From contig SIJG01000061.1 in assembly GCA_023374025.1 (NCBI GenBank), forward strand, positions 280,740 to 344,739: a stretch of DNA of 64,000 nt, in the 5' to 3' direction. Of this stretch, positions 34,232 through 45,439 are shown piece after piece. Source of the stretch: Heterodera schachtii. Lineage: Eukaryota > Nematoda > Chromadorea > Rhabditida > Heteroderidae. Positions within the stretch are counted from its first letter, which is position 1, and each line of letters opens with the position of its first letter. Both the position numbers and the translations under genes were made by a program. The notes beneath the pieces were generated by a model. It searched no databases. It worked only from the letters and a program-made list of their open reading frames with translations, and had not been told where the DNA came from.

Positions 34232-34593
34232 TTACGAGTTTTTTGTACGTTTTTCATGCGAAGTTTCAAAAGGAATGCATTTGGACTTTTCAGATCCTTT
34301 AGCATTGCACTTATTTTGGCATATGTCGCCAGGGAGCTTGTCGTAGTTTAAAGATGCTAATTGAATAATAAAAATTATTTACGTTTAATTTCCCCATTAG
34401 AAATGTGAAACAAATCCGTATTAAAATAATATGCGAATTTTCGTATTCGATTAATTAGCCCGATAAAAACATGTATTTAAGAAAAAGTTTCAAGAAATAT
34501 TGATAACTTACATCCCGCACAGCCTCCAATTACTTCGTCGAACAGAATTGGGCTGACAATCAGCAACAGAAGCACGACCAATAAAATACCCAT
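34232..34593 (-). CDS. Secreted protein E: constant leader, short body
   Basis: Exons 34512-34593 and 34232-34356 join in phase 1 to give 68 codons and TAA. The leader is the family leader (one residue different from C). The body starts SSLNYDKLPGD, still alignable with A and C for about ten residues, then becomes a 30-residue Lys-rich peptide with three cysteines (ICQNKC, KC) and ends RTKNS. With the leader-exon cysteine there are four. The intron is 155 bp. Shorter than A and C but with intact frame and splice sites. Like gene D it shows a conserved export exon attached to a quite different product. It could also be a decaying copy shortened by a new stop. Confidence 0.7.
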
Positions 34594-34664
34594 TTTAAAA
34601 GCTTTGAAAAATAAAATAATTATTAAATTTGGTAAAAACTAACTTAATACAGCTAAACTTTGGG

Positions 34665-34715
34665 TAAAAATTTGAAAGAATGAGTTATTTCGTGCTTTTC
34701 GGTGCGCTTTTATAC
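34665..34715 (-). promoter_or_regulatory. Conserved upstream block of gene E
   Basis: GAAAGAATGAGTTATTTCGTGCTTTTCGGTGCGCTTTTATACCG-type block about 110 bp before the ATG at 34593, diverged from but alignable with those of A, B and C. Confidence 0.5.
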
Positions 34716-35997
34716 CGCAAAATTTTCCATAGCTTCGCCAAAGCTAAAAAATTAACTTTTTTTAAAAAAATAAATATTTAAAAAAGAAAAGTAAAAATAA
34801 AATCCTTGAGAAAAGTGACATTCATAAACATGGGTAATTATCAAAATAATCCCTCTATTCTATGTTTGCCGTATTCTCATAAAATGAACGCTTGTAAAAA
34901 AGGAATAATAAATTTATTTTCTTGAAATATTTAAATAATTTGTTTTAGAGCATGGAATTTTGTAAAAAAAAAAAAGGGGGAGCCCCGGTTGGAAGGGGCA
35001 AGTGGCGGAGCCGAAAGTGGACAATCCGACAGTGAGGACAATCCCATAGAGATGGACAATCGTACACAGTGGACAATCCGTTAGTAAAATACACAAAAAG
35101 ATAGGAAAATGCCTTCGCCGAAGGGGACCGATTGTGCCATATCAAGAAAACAGGCAAATAAAAAAGTGCGAATTCAGTCTAAAACATTATTTCGTTGCAA
35201 ATTAGTTTGGTTTTGGCATTTGAAAAGCGACGGCTACGTATTTGTTTTAGTTTTGCCTTCGTTTATTCCCCAATGTCGAAAATATGGCATAAAAATTTTA
35301 TAATAGTAAAATACAATTTTTTTTTTAATTTTTGACCTTTTGGCGCTAAAGAAACGCTATCTATTTTAATTTAATTATGGGGAAAACAAAAAGATTTCAA
35401 AAAATACTTGGTCCTGCTATGTCTATAAAAAGGTCATCAATATAAAAATGGAACTGTTTCAAAATGAATTTTTCATAAATTTAAATTTTATTGCGTTTTT
35501 GCCAACAAATTTTAAGCAAGTCCACAATGAAATTTAAAACTTTATTTACATATAATACAGCGAAATATTGAAAGAAAAATTTTGTATGGAATGCATTATT
35601 TCTGGCTTTTCGGTGTGCTTTTATGCCGTAAATTTGAATTGACAAAATGCCTAAGAAAAAAGGGAAGGCGGCTTCACGCTTTGCATATAAATTATTATTA
35701 TTTAATACTAAAGAAAATGGAAATTTTTTCAAGTAAATTGAGGAATTCTATCAAAATACAAAATTAATTTTTATTAAAAAATTTTTTAATTTTATGTGAA
35801 TTACAAATTATTTATTTATACAAAACTCAATAATGCTAAATTAAAAATTTTTAAAAATACTAAAACATACAAAATACCCATCGATAATATTTATTATTAT
35901 TTTAATTCATCGATTGCAGGAAAAAAAAATTTGTAAGCAAATTATTATTATTTGCTGTCAATTTATATAGTTTTTTCATTTCCGCTAAATTATTTCA
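34716..35997. other. Gene-free stretch with a short degenerate array
   Basis: Bases 34985-35090 hold GTGGACAATCCGA-type units about 17 bp apart. An orphan copy of the leader-family upstream block (GGCTTTTCGGTGTGCTTTTA) is at 35582-35625, followed by no leader exon. The rest is A/T-rich. Confidence 0.55.
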
Positions 35998-37660
35998 ATG
36001 AAAATAATAATAATTATGCTTTTCCTCTTTTTTGCACTGTTTAATTGCGGAGCATTTTGTGGAGATTGTTCAAAATCCAAGAAAAAATTTAGTGACGATT
36101 CGCCGGAGAAAAGTGGGATAATGAGTCCAAACTTACGCGGCTTGACATTATCTGGTAAATTTGGATAAAAAAATGATTAAAATTAATTTGATTTCATGTT
36201 ATAGGGTAAAGCTTTTTGAATAAATTTTATGAGATCTTTGGCTTTTCCGACCCCGAGCAAAAAACGACTCAGATCATTTGGTCAACTAGGTCCCGACCCC
36301 AAGATTTTTAAATCCCGACTTTGAGACGGACCACCATAACCTAAATGAAACAAAATAAATTACCTTAAATTAATGTTAAAAGTAAGTAATTCAAATATTT
36401 TTAAGAAGTGTTCAACAGAACGGAACTAAGAATAAAGAAAAGTGGGGAATTAGAGAGAAGAAAAAACTTGCAAATGATGGGCCAAACCACTAAAAATAAT
36501 GGTAATAACTAGGGCTGGTAATTATATAAAATCCATATATTTTTTTACCTGAACCGTGGGAAAGCCTGAAACACACGAAAAGCATATTTTTAGCTTGGTT
36601 TTGAAGCTTCTATGATGCTTTTCTATATCCATATTTTTCCTTATTTCGCGATTTTATATCCATATTTTTACCAGCCAACGTAATAACTAACACTTCGCTA
36701 CAGTTTAAATTTAAAAAAAAAATACAGGAATTTTTAATGTAATTTCTGTAATAATATTTCTTTAGACATCTCGCATTTGGAAAAGTCGTTTAAAAAAATG
36801 CTAAAATACAAAAATAGTCAATCACCGACAAAATGGGAGACGCCCAATTCGACGCCATCCAGTTCAGCGCCGTCCAATTCGGCACAGTCCAGCCCAGCGC
36901 CGTTAATTTCTGCGCCGTCTAGTTTAATTCCGTCTAGTTCAGCGCCACGGGTAATAATAATTTTGTTTTCTTCAAGAACAAAATTTTATAAAATCGGTAT
37001 TACTCAAAAACACTTGGGCCAACCTATTAGATACTTCAAAATTGGCAGCGCCGAAGTAATAATGATCAGACAAAATATGAGAGAGGAAATCACTCAAAAG
37101 CAAACAACACTGAAAGCAATTTTGACGAAGAAAAAGGTAATCCAATACATGACATTTCGATGATTTTCTTAGGGTTGATAATGTAAATTTTAATAATTTT
37201 ATTTTAAACTTTTTATAAAAATACCAAATTAAATATAAATTTAAATTTTTCAATCTTAGAAATAATTAAAATCACAAATGCCCTGATTACCAAGAAAACT
37301 ATATTTGGCAGAACTCGAAGTACAAGTGTAATTGGACGATTTTCAATGGAAAAATGTAAGTTGCAGTTGCATAAAGAGCACCCGGAAACATTTCAAAATA
37401 AGGAAACTTCTGATTAAAAAAAGGAATAGTGCCGAAAATTTGAAAACCGTGGAATTAAGGACAAAATAAGGACATAAAAGCCTAAAGCTGAAAAAAAAAG
37501 AAACGAATAAAAAATCTCTTTCCCATTTTAATCTCTTAAATTAATTTTAGTTGCTCAAAATTCGAAAATGCCAAAAACAATGGTGAAAAATAGAGCATAT
37601 TATTCGGCGGAAGTACGAAAGTCGAAAACATTGGGCGACTATTTGAAGGAGGCCCCTTAA
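35998..37660 (+). CDS. Secreted Ser/Pro-rich protein, five exons (copy 1)
   Basis: Exons 35998-36154, 36766-36950, 37031-37136, 37260-37355 and 37551-37660 join in frame to give 217 residues. Exon 1 encodes a signal peptide (MKIIIIMLFLFFALFNCG) and three cysteines near the cleavage region (NCGAFCGDC). Exon 2 encodes a helix (LEKSFKKMLKYK) and a low-complexity Ser/Pro/Ala tract of PSSSAP-like units. Exon 3 is basic (QNWQRR) then polar. Exon 4 has FGRTRSTSVIGRF. Exon 5 ends RKSKTLGDYLKEAP. Splice phases agree at every junction, and the paralogue at 58867-62012 keeps them all. Reading through the exon 1 donor gives an early stop, so splicing is needed. A 170-bp MITE lies in intron 1. No known domain recognised. 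Confidence 0.75.
36510..36679. mobile_element. 170-bp hAT-like MITE in intron 1
   Basis: Exact 8-bp duplications GTAATAAC at 36502-36509 and 36680-36687. Inner tips GGCTGGTAA and TTACCAGCC are inverted. The paralogous intron near 60750-60785 has a single uninterrupted site (ATGGTATTCAAACTAACAG in minus sense), an empty-site control. Confidence 0.85.
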
Positions 37661-37909
37661 TTGATATTTATAAATTAAGGAATAATTGTTTATTTTCGAT
37701 TATTACGACAAATTATAGCAAATAAATTATCTTGAGTTTTTTATTTTTACAACAAAAAATTATTGGAAAATGATTTTATTTGTTGTTATATTTTCTTCAC
37801 AAATTTAAATTTCTATAAGAAAGAATAATTACATAATTGAATTTTTGCAAACATTAAAGATTTAGATTTACACATTTTACATTAAAACAATGCAAAAATG
37901 AACAATAAA
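37661..37909. other. 3' flank of the Ser/Pro-rich gene
   Basis: A/T-rich, partly matched in inverse beyond the stop of the other copy (58790-58866). No gene. Confidence 0.45.
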
Positions 37910-38172
37910 ACAAGGGCATAAGCCTTTTCACAATCGAATAATTGGTTATATCAATAAATTAATTATAACAGCATTTTTTTTAATAATACTTTAATTAGAA
38001 ATAAATACTTTTTAACAGATAAAGAAAATTTTGCTATTTTATCAAATAAAACACAAGCAAGCACATTTTTGGGGTTTTCGTTCTCGTCAATTCAATTAGT
38101 TTTTTTCAATCCTTCATTATTTCTCCCCCAAATTGTTAATCCATTTTAGAATGCTCATTCGATCAGTTTTCA

Positions 38173-38447
38173 ATGCCAACACTTGAGAATAGGCGAAAGC
38201 TGTTCGATCTGTTCATGGCACATAAAATAATCTATGGCCGAACAGATCTGGATTTATTTAAATTTTTAAGCCATCTGGTCGCTTTAACTCCCCCTCTTAT
38301 AGACTTAACACAAAATATAAATTAGGCAAAAAATATATTCCATTTGCGGGAAGGGCAACCAAACTGTGGAATCAATTAGATAAAGAACTTGCAAAAATAA
38401 ACTCATTAAATCAATTTAAAACAAAAATCAAAAATTCTTTAGCCTAA
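38173..38447 (+). pseudogene. LINE reverse transcriptase C-terminus, frameshifted
   Basis: Same sequence as 44964-45239, but one A is missing near 38264 (five-base TTTAAATTTTT against TTTAAAATTTTT), so the frame breaks after DLDLFK. Confidence 0.65.
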
Positions 38448-38649
38448 TTAAAAGCTGAAGGACTGAAAAAAAATATATTTTTAATAAATAATTACATAAG
38501 CGATTCGATAATTTTGATAAATTTGAGCCACTTTGACTTATATTTATTTTTAATTGTGTGACTTGTGATCTCTTTTTTAATATTTTATTCATTTTTTTAT
38601 TTTATCCGAATTACTTTTGGACAATTAATATGTTGTCCACAAAGTAAGC

Positions 38650-39234
38650 GGATTTTCCCTTTTGTGGACTTTTTCTTTATTGAATAAATAAATAAATTTT
38701 TTCCATTTATTCTTTCTGAGTGAATATTTTTCGAGTGAATTCCGAGTTGTTTCTTCCATTTCTTAATTATTTCATAACATACGCCGATTTTCAAACAAAT
38801 TTCAGCATAATTTTTGTGCCATTCTTTTCTTGAATATTTACTTTTTTGTTTAACTTCATTAGACATTCTCATAAACTCTTGCATAATCTCTAACTTTTGT
38901 TCCTCAGTTTTTAAATTATAACATTTATTTATATAAAGACCAAATTCTTTGATCCATTTATAAATATTTCTCCGATTTGTGCCCAATTTTTTGGCAATTT
39001 TCGAATTTATTTTATTCCATTCATTTGTTGAATATTTTCTTCCTTTTTGCTTTATTTTCTCTTTTATTTTATAATATTTGCCAATAATTTCTCTTTTTTT
39101 CTGATCATTTCGTTGTTTTTCTTCTTTTTCTTCCCATTTTTTTCCAAATATTTCATCAAATGTTTTTTGTTGCTGCTTTTTCTTTCCTGCCCCAATTTGT
39201 TTAAAATTAAGAAAAGTAATATGAATAATTTCAT
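38650..39234 (-). pseudogene. HTH-family gene, frameshifted after the leader
   Basis: The ATG at 39234 opens a hydrophobic leader (MKLFILLFLILNKLG). The family body (FDEIFG, KIKEKIKQKGRKYS, KKLGTNRRNIYKWIKEFG, then module 2 with KYSRKEW and KKWKKQLG) is in another frame from the leader. Module 3 is lost. The same leader shift exists in the unit 2 copy, so it predates the tandem duplication. Confidence 0.75.
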
Positions 39235-39861
39235 TGTAAAAAGGATTTTTTTAAATTATAAATTACGCATTATTCTATTATGAAAGGATGTAAAAAATGA
39301 TAATGAAATACTTCCTTATCTAAAATAAAAAGTAATTTTTTATTATTATTTACTCCCATTAAGAAATATTTTTTGTTATTATTTATTCTCATTAAACCAT
39401 GTTTTACTTATAATAAGAAAAGGGAATATTAAAATAAAAAGTCAATTATTTACTGATCAAATTTTATTTACAATAAAATTTTTTAATAATTTTTTTTCCT
39501 ACTCAATTGATCAATTATGTTCCAGTTTTTTTAGCTCAATTATTTTGAAGAAAGGAGCTCAAAAAACGCATTTCTGCGTTAAAAATTTTTCATTTGAACG
39601 TCATTTTTCGTCACTAGAAATCACTATTTTAGCGTATCGTCACTTAAATAGTGAAAATTCACTTTTTTGGGGTTTTGTCACTATTTTTTCACTTTTTCGA
39701 TATTTTTTGGAATTTTCCTTAACAAAAATGCAATAAAAATTAAAAATACACCCCCTAAGAGTCGACCTAAAATTTTTCAAAAATCACTCCTAAGAAATGT
39801 AAACAATTTTCTAAAAAATTCATTTTCTTGACAAAATTTTTAATTTAAAAAATTATTTTTA
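39235..39861. other. Gene-free stretch
   Basis: A/T-rich. Bases 39545-39730 contain a palindromic transposon-like block (CACTATTTT units), present identically in unit 2. No gene. Confidence 0.5.
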
Positions 39862-42267
39862 GGAAGCACGGGAGGAAATACTTTGTCGAAATTCGGGTCA
39901 AATACATTTGAAACATAAGTGTTCAATTGACGATGTTTGGCGCCAGTGTTGAAAAGGCATTCGATCAGTCCCATAAGTTCCACGTACCGTATGGCCCCCG
40001 CTGCGGGACCGTAATTGGTCTTAATGGGAAGAATGATGATTGGTCGTTTCGTAAATTCTGCCAGCATGTGACTGTTTCTAGTACCGGCGATACCTACCGG
40101 TACTAACCGGTAATTATTCGCGCTTGTAAAAATGGGAATTTCAGAGAATGTTCAAAAAGAATTATTGCACCTGCAAAAAACTCATTAAAACCGCAGAATA
40201 TTTCTCCACTTCGAAGTACAACAATTTTTGTGCCTGATCGCTAAGCCCTGGCGAAACTTAAAATAGCAAAAGATTTATTATTTTAAATTTTTGGAAGCAA
40301 ATAGAAATTGTTGTTTAATGACATCGAATATTAATAAAATTATTTAAATTCATTGTTTCTAAGAAAAGTATAAAAAGTTAAACTCAAACTAACATGTTCG
40401 CACCGAAAAATTAACTCATTTAGTTTAATTGTTTATTTAATTTTATGCCTTTGCTGACCCATATGTGAGTAAATTATCGCCCTAATTAGTACAAATTCTT
40501 CATTGATCAGTTTTAAACTGATGAAGGGCTGAATGGCATTACAAAACAATTTTTCACTCATTCTCATGGCACTGAAATTTCAAATATATTCAATTAAATG
40601 AAAATATATTTTAAATAATCATTCACAAACATTGAATCTTGCTTATAAAATGAATTTTCGTAGAGCTTAATTGGTATTAGACCATTTGGTGAGCACCAAA
40701 CGTCACAATTTTTTTCCACCGAGTAGAAGCTGTTGCACAACACAAACAATGGCATCGCAATATTACTGCACAAGGCAATCTTTGCAATGGAAATCAATTA
40801 TTATAAAATGAATAAAATTAAATAAATAAATACCGTATTTCCTCTAATATACCCCCCCCCCCTGGGGGGGGGGGGTTGGAAAATAAAGCCACTGGGGTCT
40901 CTATTTCAAGGAATACAGAATTTTCATTTTTTTTTTAAATTTTGCTGCACTTTGTCATTATTGTCAAGCTGATCAAAGAATGGAAAAAGTTTGCCAATTT
41001 CGAATACACATAACAATTCCATGACCACGGGTGCTGGCCTTACACAGAATGGTCCAAACTGACGTAATTTTTCAAGATATGTTGCTGGAACTGCTTGGAC
41101 CGGTTTTGTCTTAATTCCAAGGATTTATCGCATTTTTTATAAATTCGCTTACCGAAAATTTGTTGGACAATTCAATCAAATTCAATTTTCGTGAAAAAAT
41201 TGACTCAAATGTATCACATTGTGTGTAAAATAATTCTGGAATTGGGGTCTTTGAGTAGCGAATTCGGCGAACTTTTTGCTCAATTTGCAGCAGATTTTTG
41301 ATCACAATCAAATTGATCAACTCTTTTTGTTCCGGTGCCTAAAATGCTAATATTTTTCTTTTTGTCTAGTGACATTGAATATTGGAGTTTCGATTTTAAT
41401 ATTTTATCGAAAAAACCCTTTTTGAGAGTTTGGTTTCTATTTTTCAATTTAATGAAATCCCGCAGGTCGCCCGGGAAAATTAAGATATTTTTAACGAAAC
41501 TTTTTGATCAATTTGAAGCAAATTTTTCACGATCAACTTCTTTTGTTCCAGTGCCTAAAATGCAGAATTTGTTGTTGTTTTATCTGTATTTTTTTTAGTG
41601 AAGTTCTAAGTTAGTAAATGTGTACAAATTTTTTGTGCTGATTTTCCGGGAAAAAAATATTTTGAAAATTTTCAATAAAGCTCCTTAAAACAGAGTTTGA
41701 AATTTGAATTTTGCCCTTCTCCGTCTCTTGTAACAACCGATTTGAGGACGGCACTTTTTTTTGGATGCTCTTTCATTCGTTCTGCAAATGCAATTATTTG
41801 TTCGCTACTGAATTTCGTTGAGCAAATTCCTTGCGGGTTTATTCCGACCATTAAGCATTTGTACAGTCGGCATCGCTTACATGATGCCAAATCTTACAAT
41901 AAAAGTTTAATGAAAAATATTAGGCCTCTCGAGAATATAATTTTTTTTATATAATTCCAATATTTGATAATTTTTTTGAAAATTAGTTTTAAAAAATGCT
42001 TACTCGTTTTATTCTAATAAAAATGTCATTAAAAGAGGCAAATTGTTTTATTATTTCGTAATTAAATTTTTATTACGCTTTGTAACCCTTTTTAGCTTCG
42101 CATTCTCCGCCATTTTTGCATTTGTATTCCTTCATCAACGAAATTGTGCGACGAAAAAAATGTCTGCAACCTGAAATTTTTAAGGCATATTATTTCCGTG
42201 GGTTTTTTCAATTGCACACCGCACATTTTGAGAGATAAAGTGACTTTTCCTCAGAGTTAGGCTTCAT
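39862..42267 (-). pseudogene. Nuclear hormone receptor pseudogene, unit 1
   Basis: A minus-strand paralogue of 52996-55630. Exon 1 starts at 42267 but is cut after KCAVCN by a deletion that removes the rest of the first zinc-finger loop and its donor. Later parts survive: the second finger (FFRRTIS, CKNGGEC, CKRCRLYKCLMVGI) and ligand-binding segments (RRIRYSKTPIPELFY; VRPAPVVMELLCVFEIGK; IALCSNIAMPLFVL; GAIRYVELMGLIECL). A one-base insertion near 41130 shifts the ligand-binding frame. The C-terminus is replaced after FPPVLP by unrelated DNA. Without a complete first finger it cannot bind DNA in the usual way. At 41697-41954 the plus-strand open frame is a shadow. Confidence 0.85.
40836..40876. 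repeat. Poly-C/poly-G palindrome in a receptor intron
   Basis: About eleven C, one T, then about twelve G, preceded by TACCGTATTTCCTCTAATATA. It lies between two ligand-binding exons. Corresponding introns at 47418-47570 and 54490-54650 have longer C- or G-rich arrays, so this site is a hot spot. Confidence 0.75.
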
Positions 42268-43343
42268 CTTTTAAAATTCCTTAAGCACATAAAATTATGC
42301 AAAAATATTAAATAATAATTAAATACTCTCAAAAAATAATAAAATATATTTATGGAATAAAAATAAGGCAAAATGAATCCATATCATTAAAAAAAATTAT
42401 TATTATTTTATGAGTGAAACTGGAAATGGAATATGCCGCTAAATAAGCCCATGTCTATGTGAATGTCAAATTGATTTTATCGCGAAAGAGGTAAATGGAA
42501 AAAAAGAAATTACTAATTTCAGATCATCGGATTTAACTTTTTTTAATTACGCATATCTATACTTTTTAATTCATATATATTAATCGGAACCTGCTATTAA
42601 CGGCTCACGCAAAAATGCGCCAGTAATACAGTATTTCTAAAACAAAAGATGTAGCAAAATTTCTTAGACTAGACCTCGTTTTGAACTCCTTGCTCGACAT
42701 TTGTCCCGATTTTAACAGTTATTTTTTCGGTAATTTCTCCCAATAAAAATTCGAATCGGAAAATATTTGACGAAAAATGGCAAAATATGCAAAAAATCTG
42801 AAAATATGTACAAAAAATGGCAAAATATGCATGAAATATGCAAAATATGCATAAAAACCCGAAATATGCAAAAATATTATATGCATTTGCATATTTTTGA
42901 CAGCCCTGTTCATTAGCATTGAAATTTTTTTTTTCATTTATTGAAACTCACGCTGCACTAATAATGTAATCCCATCGGCCCTTTCTTGAAGCTCACGGCG
43001 CGCTCATTTTACTCCGAAAACAAATGTTTAAAGATGCCGCGACACGCTCACGGCGCTCCATGCTCAATTTGTTCAGGTTGTTTCCCTCAATTAGTGAATG
43101 CCGCCATGCGTGCCTTTCTTTATCTCACTTTTTTCTCTCCAAATGTTGCATATTAATATGAAATCGATCTACTGGATTATAGGCAAGTTCAAAACTGTTC
43201 CACTAATATGTAATGGTAAATTTTTTATAATTTTGGTAGTTTAAAACTCATTAGGCAGCTAAATGTACACCGGACAGATCGTAGTGTTATGTATGACTGC
43301 CCACCTTCGCTTCTTTTCTCACGTTCTCTCACATTATTTTTCT
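42268..43343. other. 5' flank of the receptor pseudogene, unit 1
   Basis: No gene. Bases 42770-42905 hold GCAAAATATGCA-rich MITE-like DNA ending ACAGCCCTGTT. Bases 42360-42700 are missing from unit 2 but present in inverse near 52680-52900. Confidence 0.6.
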
Positions 43344-43850
43344 GATTGGCCGACATTTGCGGCGCTGACATTTGCGGCGCCCAGTCAAAGCGACACTTGC
43401 GGCGCAGACACTTGCGGCGAGGACATTTGCGGCGCCGACATTTGCGGCGCGACACTTGCGGCGCCGACACATGTGGCGCCCAGTCAAAAGGACTTTTGCG
43501 GCGCCGACACTTGCGGCGCCCAGTCAAAGTGACATTTGCGGCGCAGAATTAAATGACCCCAAAAATATTTCAACAATTTATTTAAGTTAACAGATTGTTA
43601 TTTTTTAGTTATTTTTTAACAATGACTAATTTAACAATAATTCTTGCAACCTAATCCAGGGTTTCTATATGTCCTTATTTCTAAGAAATGTTCTGATTTG
43701 GAATGTCCAAATCTTAGAAAATGAAAATGTTCTTATTTCTAAGAAAGGTTCTGATTTGGGGTAGTGCCTTATTTTCATCTAAAAGAGGGAAATTTCTGAA
43801 AATTTGGCTAATTTCTAACAAAATTCATTAGAAGTTCTTAAAAATTCGCC

Positions 43851-43874
43851 CCGGCGGCGCCTATCGGCACCGCC
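43851..43874. repeat. GC-rich quasi-palindrome inside the foldback element
   Basis: CCGGCGGCGCC, TAT, CGGCACCGCC. A second copy is at 44027-44052. In unit 2 the equivalents (50221-50238, 50349-50374) are partly eroded. Confidence 0.7.
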
Positions 43875-44026
43875 TGCCTCCAAAAACTCCTATTTTTCTT
43901 AAAATTAGACCAAGATTGCGCTAATTTTAAAAGCAAAAAAGCCTTCTTGTCTCTTAATTGCAAAAATTGGCCTTTTTTGGTGAAAACCTGTTAACAAATC
44001 AGAACGAAACTACAAAAAAAAAATTT

Positions 44027-44052
44027 CCGGCGGCGCCTGTCGGCACCGCCGG
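44027..44052. repeat. GC-rich quasi-palindrome, second copy
   Basis: CCGGCGGCGCC, TGT, CGGCACCGCCGG, preceded by AAATTT as in other members. Confidence 0.7.
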
Positions 44053-44963
44053 ACCTTCCCGCCCAGTTCCCAAAAGTTAAAATCGATTTGACAATAAGGA
44101 AAACAAAAACGATGATGTCAAATTCATACATTGCAGTACCGCCTAGAGATGAAAGGCTTTGAAGAAAGGGACTGAAAGAGTGCTTAAACAAATGTTTTTT
44201 TAATTAAAAAAATTGTTTAAATATTTTTGGGGTCATTTATTCTGCGCCGCAAATGTCGTTTTGACTGGGCGCCGCAAGTGTCGGCGCCGCAAAAGTCCTT
44301 TTGACTGGGCGCCGCATCTGTCGGCGCCGCAGGTGTCGCCGCCGCAAGTGTCTGCGCCGCAAGTGTCACGCCGCAAATGTCAGCGCCGCAAATGTCGCTT
44401 TGACTGGGCGCCGCAAATGTCTGCGCCGCAAGTGTCAGCGCCGCAAATGTCAGCGCCGCAAATGTCGCATCACCATTTTTCTCTACCTTTTCTCTCCCTT
44501 TGGCAGTTATCCGCCAATTCTTTCGTTTGCCTTTTCTTGTCTGGGACGCCCCGAACCGCCAACATGTTATTCAAAATAAATTGGGGAGAGAGATCGGGGA
44601 TTGATCAGTTTATTGCGATCACACTTTTGCTTTTACACATTTGATCGAGGCTAATAAACCGATTGCTGAATTGTCCTCAGCTTAAAGCAGCCAATCATTT
44701 ACAAGGGCATAAGCCTTTTCACAATCGAATAATTGGTTATATCAATAAATTAATTATAACAGCATTTTTTTTAATAATACTTTAATTAGAAATAAATACT
44801 TTTTAACAGATAAAGAAAATTTTGCTATTTTATCAAATAAAACACAAGCAAGCACATTTTTGGGGTTTTCGTTCTCGTCAATTCAATTAGTTTTTTTCAA
44901 TCCTTCATTATTTCTCCCCCAAATTGTTAATCCATTTTAGAATGCTCATTCGATCAGTTTTCA

Positions 44964-45239
44964 ATGCCAACACTTGAGAATAGGCGAAAGCTGTTCGATC
45001 TGTTCATGGCACATAAAATAATCTATGGCCGAACAGATCTGGATTTATTTAAAATTTTTAAGCCATCTGGTCGCTTTAACTCCCCCTCTTATAGACTTAA
45101 CACAAAATATAAATTAGGCAAAAAATATATTCCATTTGCGGGAAGGGCAACCAAACTGCGGAATCAATTAGATAAAGAACTTGCAAAAATAAACTCATTA
45201 AATCAATTTAAAACAAAAATCAAAAATTCTTTAGCCTAA
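44964..45239 (+). pseudogene. LINE reverse transcriptase C-terminal fragment
   Basis: Ninety-one codons open to TAA. The pattern LENRRKLFDLFMAHKIIYG, then D-L-D-L-F, a basic stretch, and LNQFKTKIKNSL resembles the conserved tail of non-LTR retrotransposon polyproteins (R-R...YKI..G, then S-L-N-x-F-K). The catalytic reverse transcriptase core is not present, so this is a fragment even though its frame is open. Assignment rests on remembered family patterns. Confidence 0.6.
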
Positions 45240-45439
45240 TTAAAAGCTGAAGGACTGAAAAAAAAATATTTTTAATAAATAATTACATAAGCGATTCGAT
45301 AATTTTGATAAATTTGAGCCACTTTGACTTATATTTATTTTTTATTGTGTGACTTGTGATCTCTTTTTTAAATATTTTATTCATTTTTTTTTATCCGAAT
45401 TACTTTTGGACAATTAGTTTATTACATATGTTGTCCACA

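Larger units (their letters stand above)
43344..44473. mobile_element. Foldback element with GACATTTGCGGCGCC arms (unit 1)
   Basis: The left array (43350-43545) and right array (44240-44470) are inverted copies of a 15-bp unit GACATTTGCGGCGCC, interspersed with CCAGTCAAAAG spacers. Inner sides share TGACCCCAAAAATATTT in inverse. The flanks TATTTTTCT (43335-43343) and CATTTTTCT (44474-44482) agree at eight of nine bases, fitting a 9-bp duplication. The centre carries two GC quasi-palindromes. Open frames in the arrays are repeat-encoded and not genes. The unit differs from that of the 1662 element at three of 15 positions. Confidence 0.8.
37910..44700 (+). repeat. Tandem duplication, unit 1 (6.8 kb)
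   Basis: Begins ACAAGGGCATAAGCC and ends CAGCCAATCATTT, where unit 2 begins with the same ACAAGGGCATAAGCC at 44701. It contains a LINE fragment, an HTH pseudogene, a receptor pseudogene and a foldback element. It is longer than unit 2 mainly through DNA that unit 2 has lost, for example around 42360-42700. Confidence 0.9.

Noticed and set aside
35998..36168. A 56-residue precursor ending GKFG, a possible amidated neuropeptide
   Set aside because: The last codons lie beyond a good splice donor (TCTGGTAAAT). Splicing into 36766 preserves frame through four more exons, and the paralogue does the same.
41697..41954. 85-codon plus-strand frames at 41.7 and 48.3 kb and their minus-strand equivalents at 52.3 and 53.5 kb
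   Set aside because: They are antisense shadows of the receptor exon encoding CKRCRLYKC.
43225..44644. Arg/Cys/Ala-rich open frames at 43.2-44.6 kb and 49.6-51.0 kb
   Set aside because: Same explanation: they are translations of the GACATTTGCGGCGCC arrays of a foldback element.
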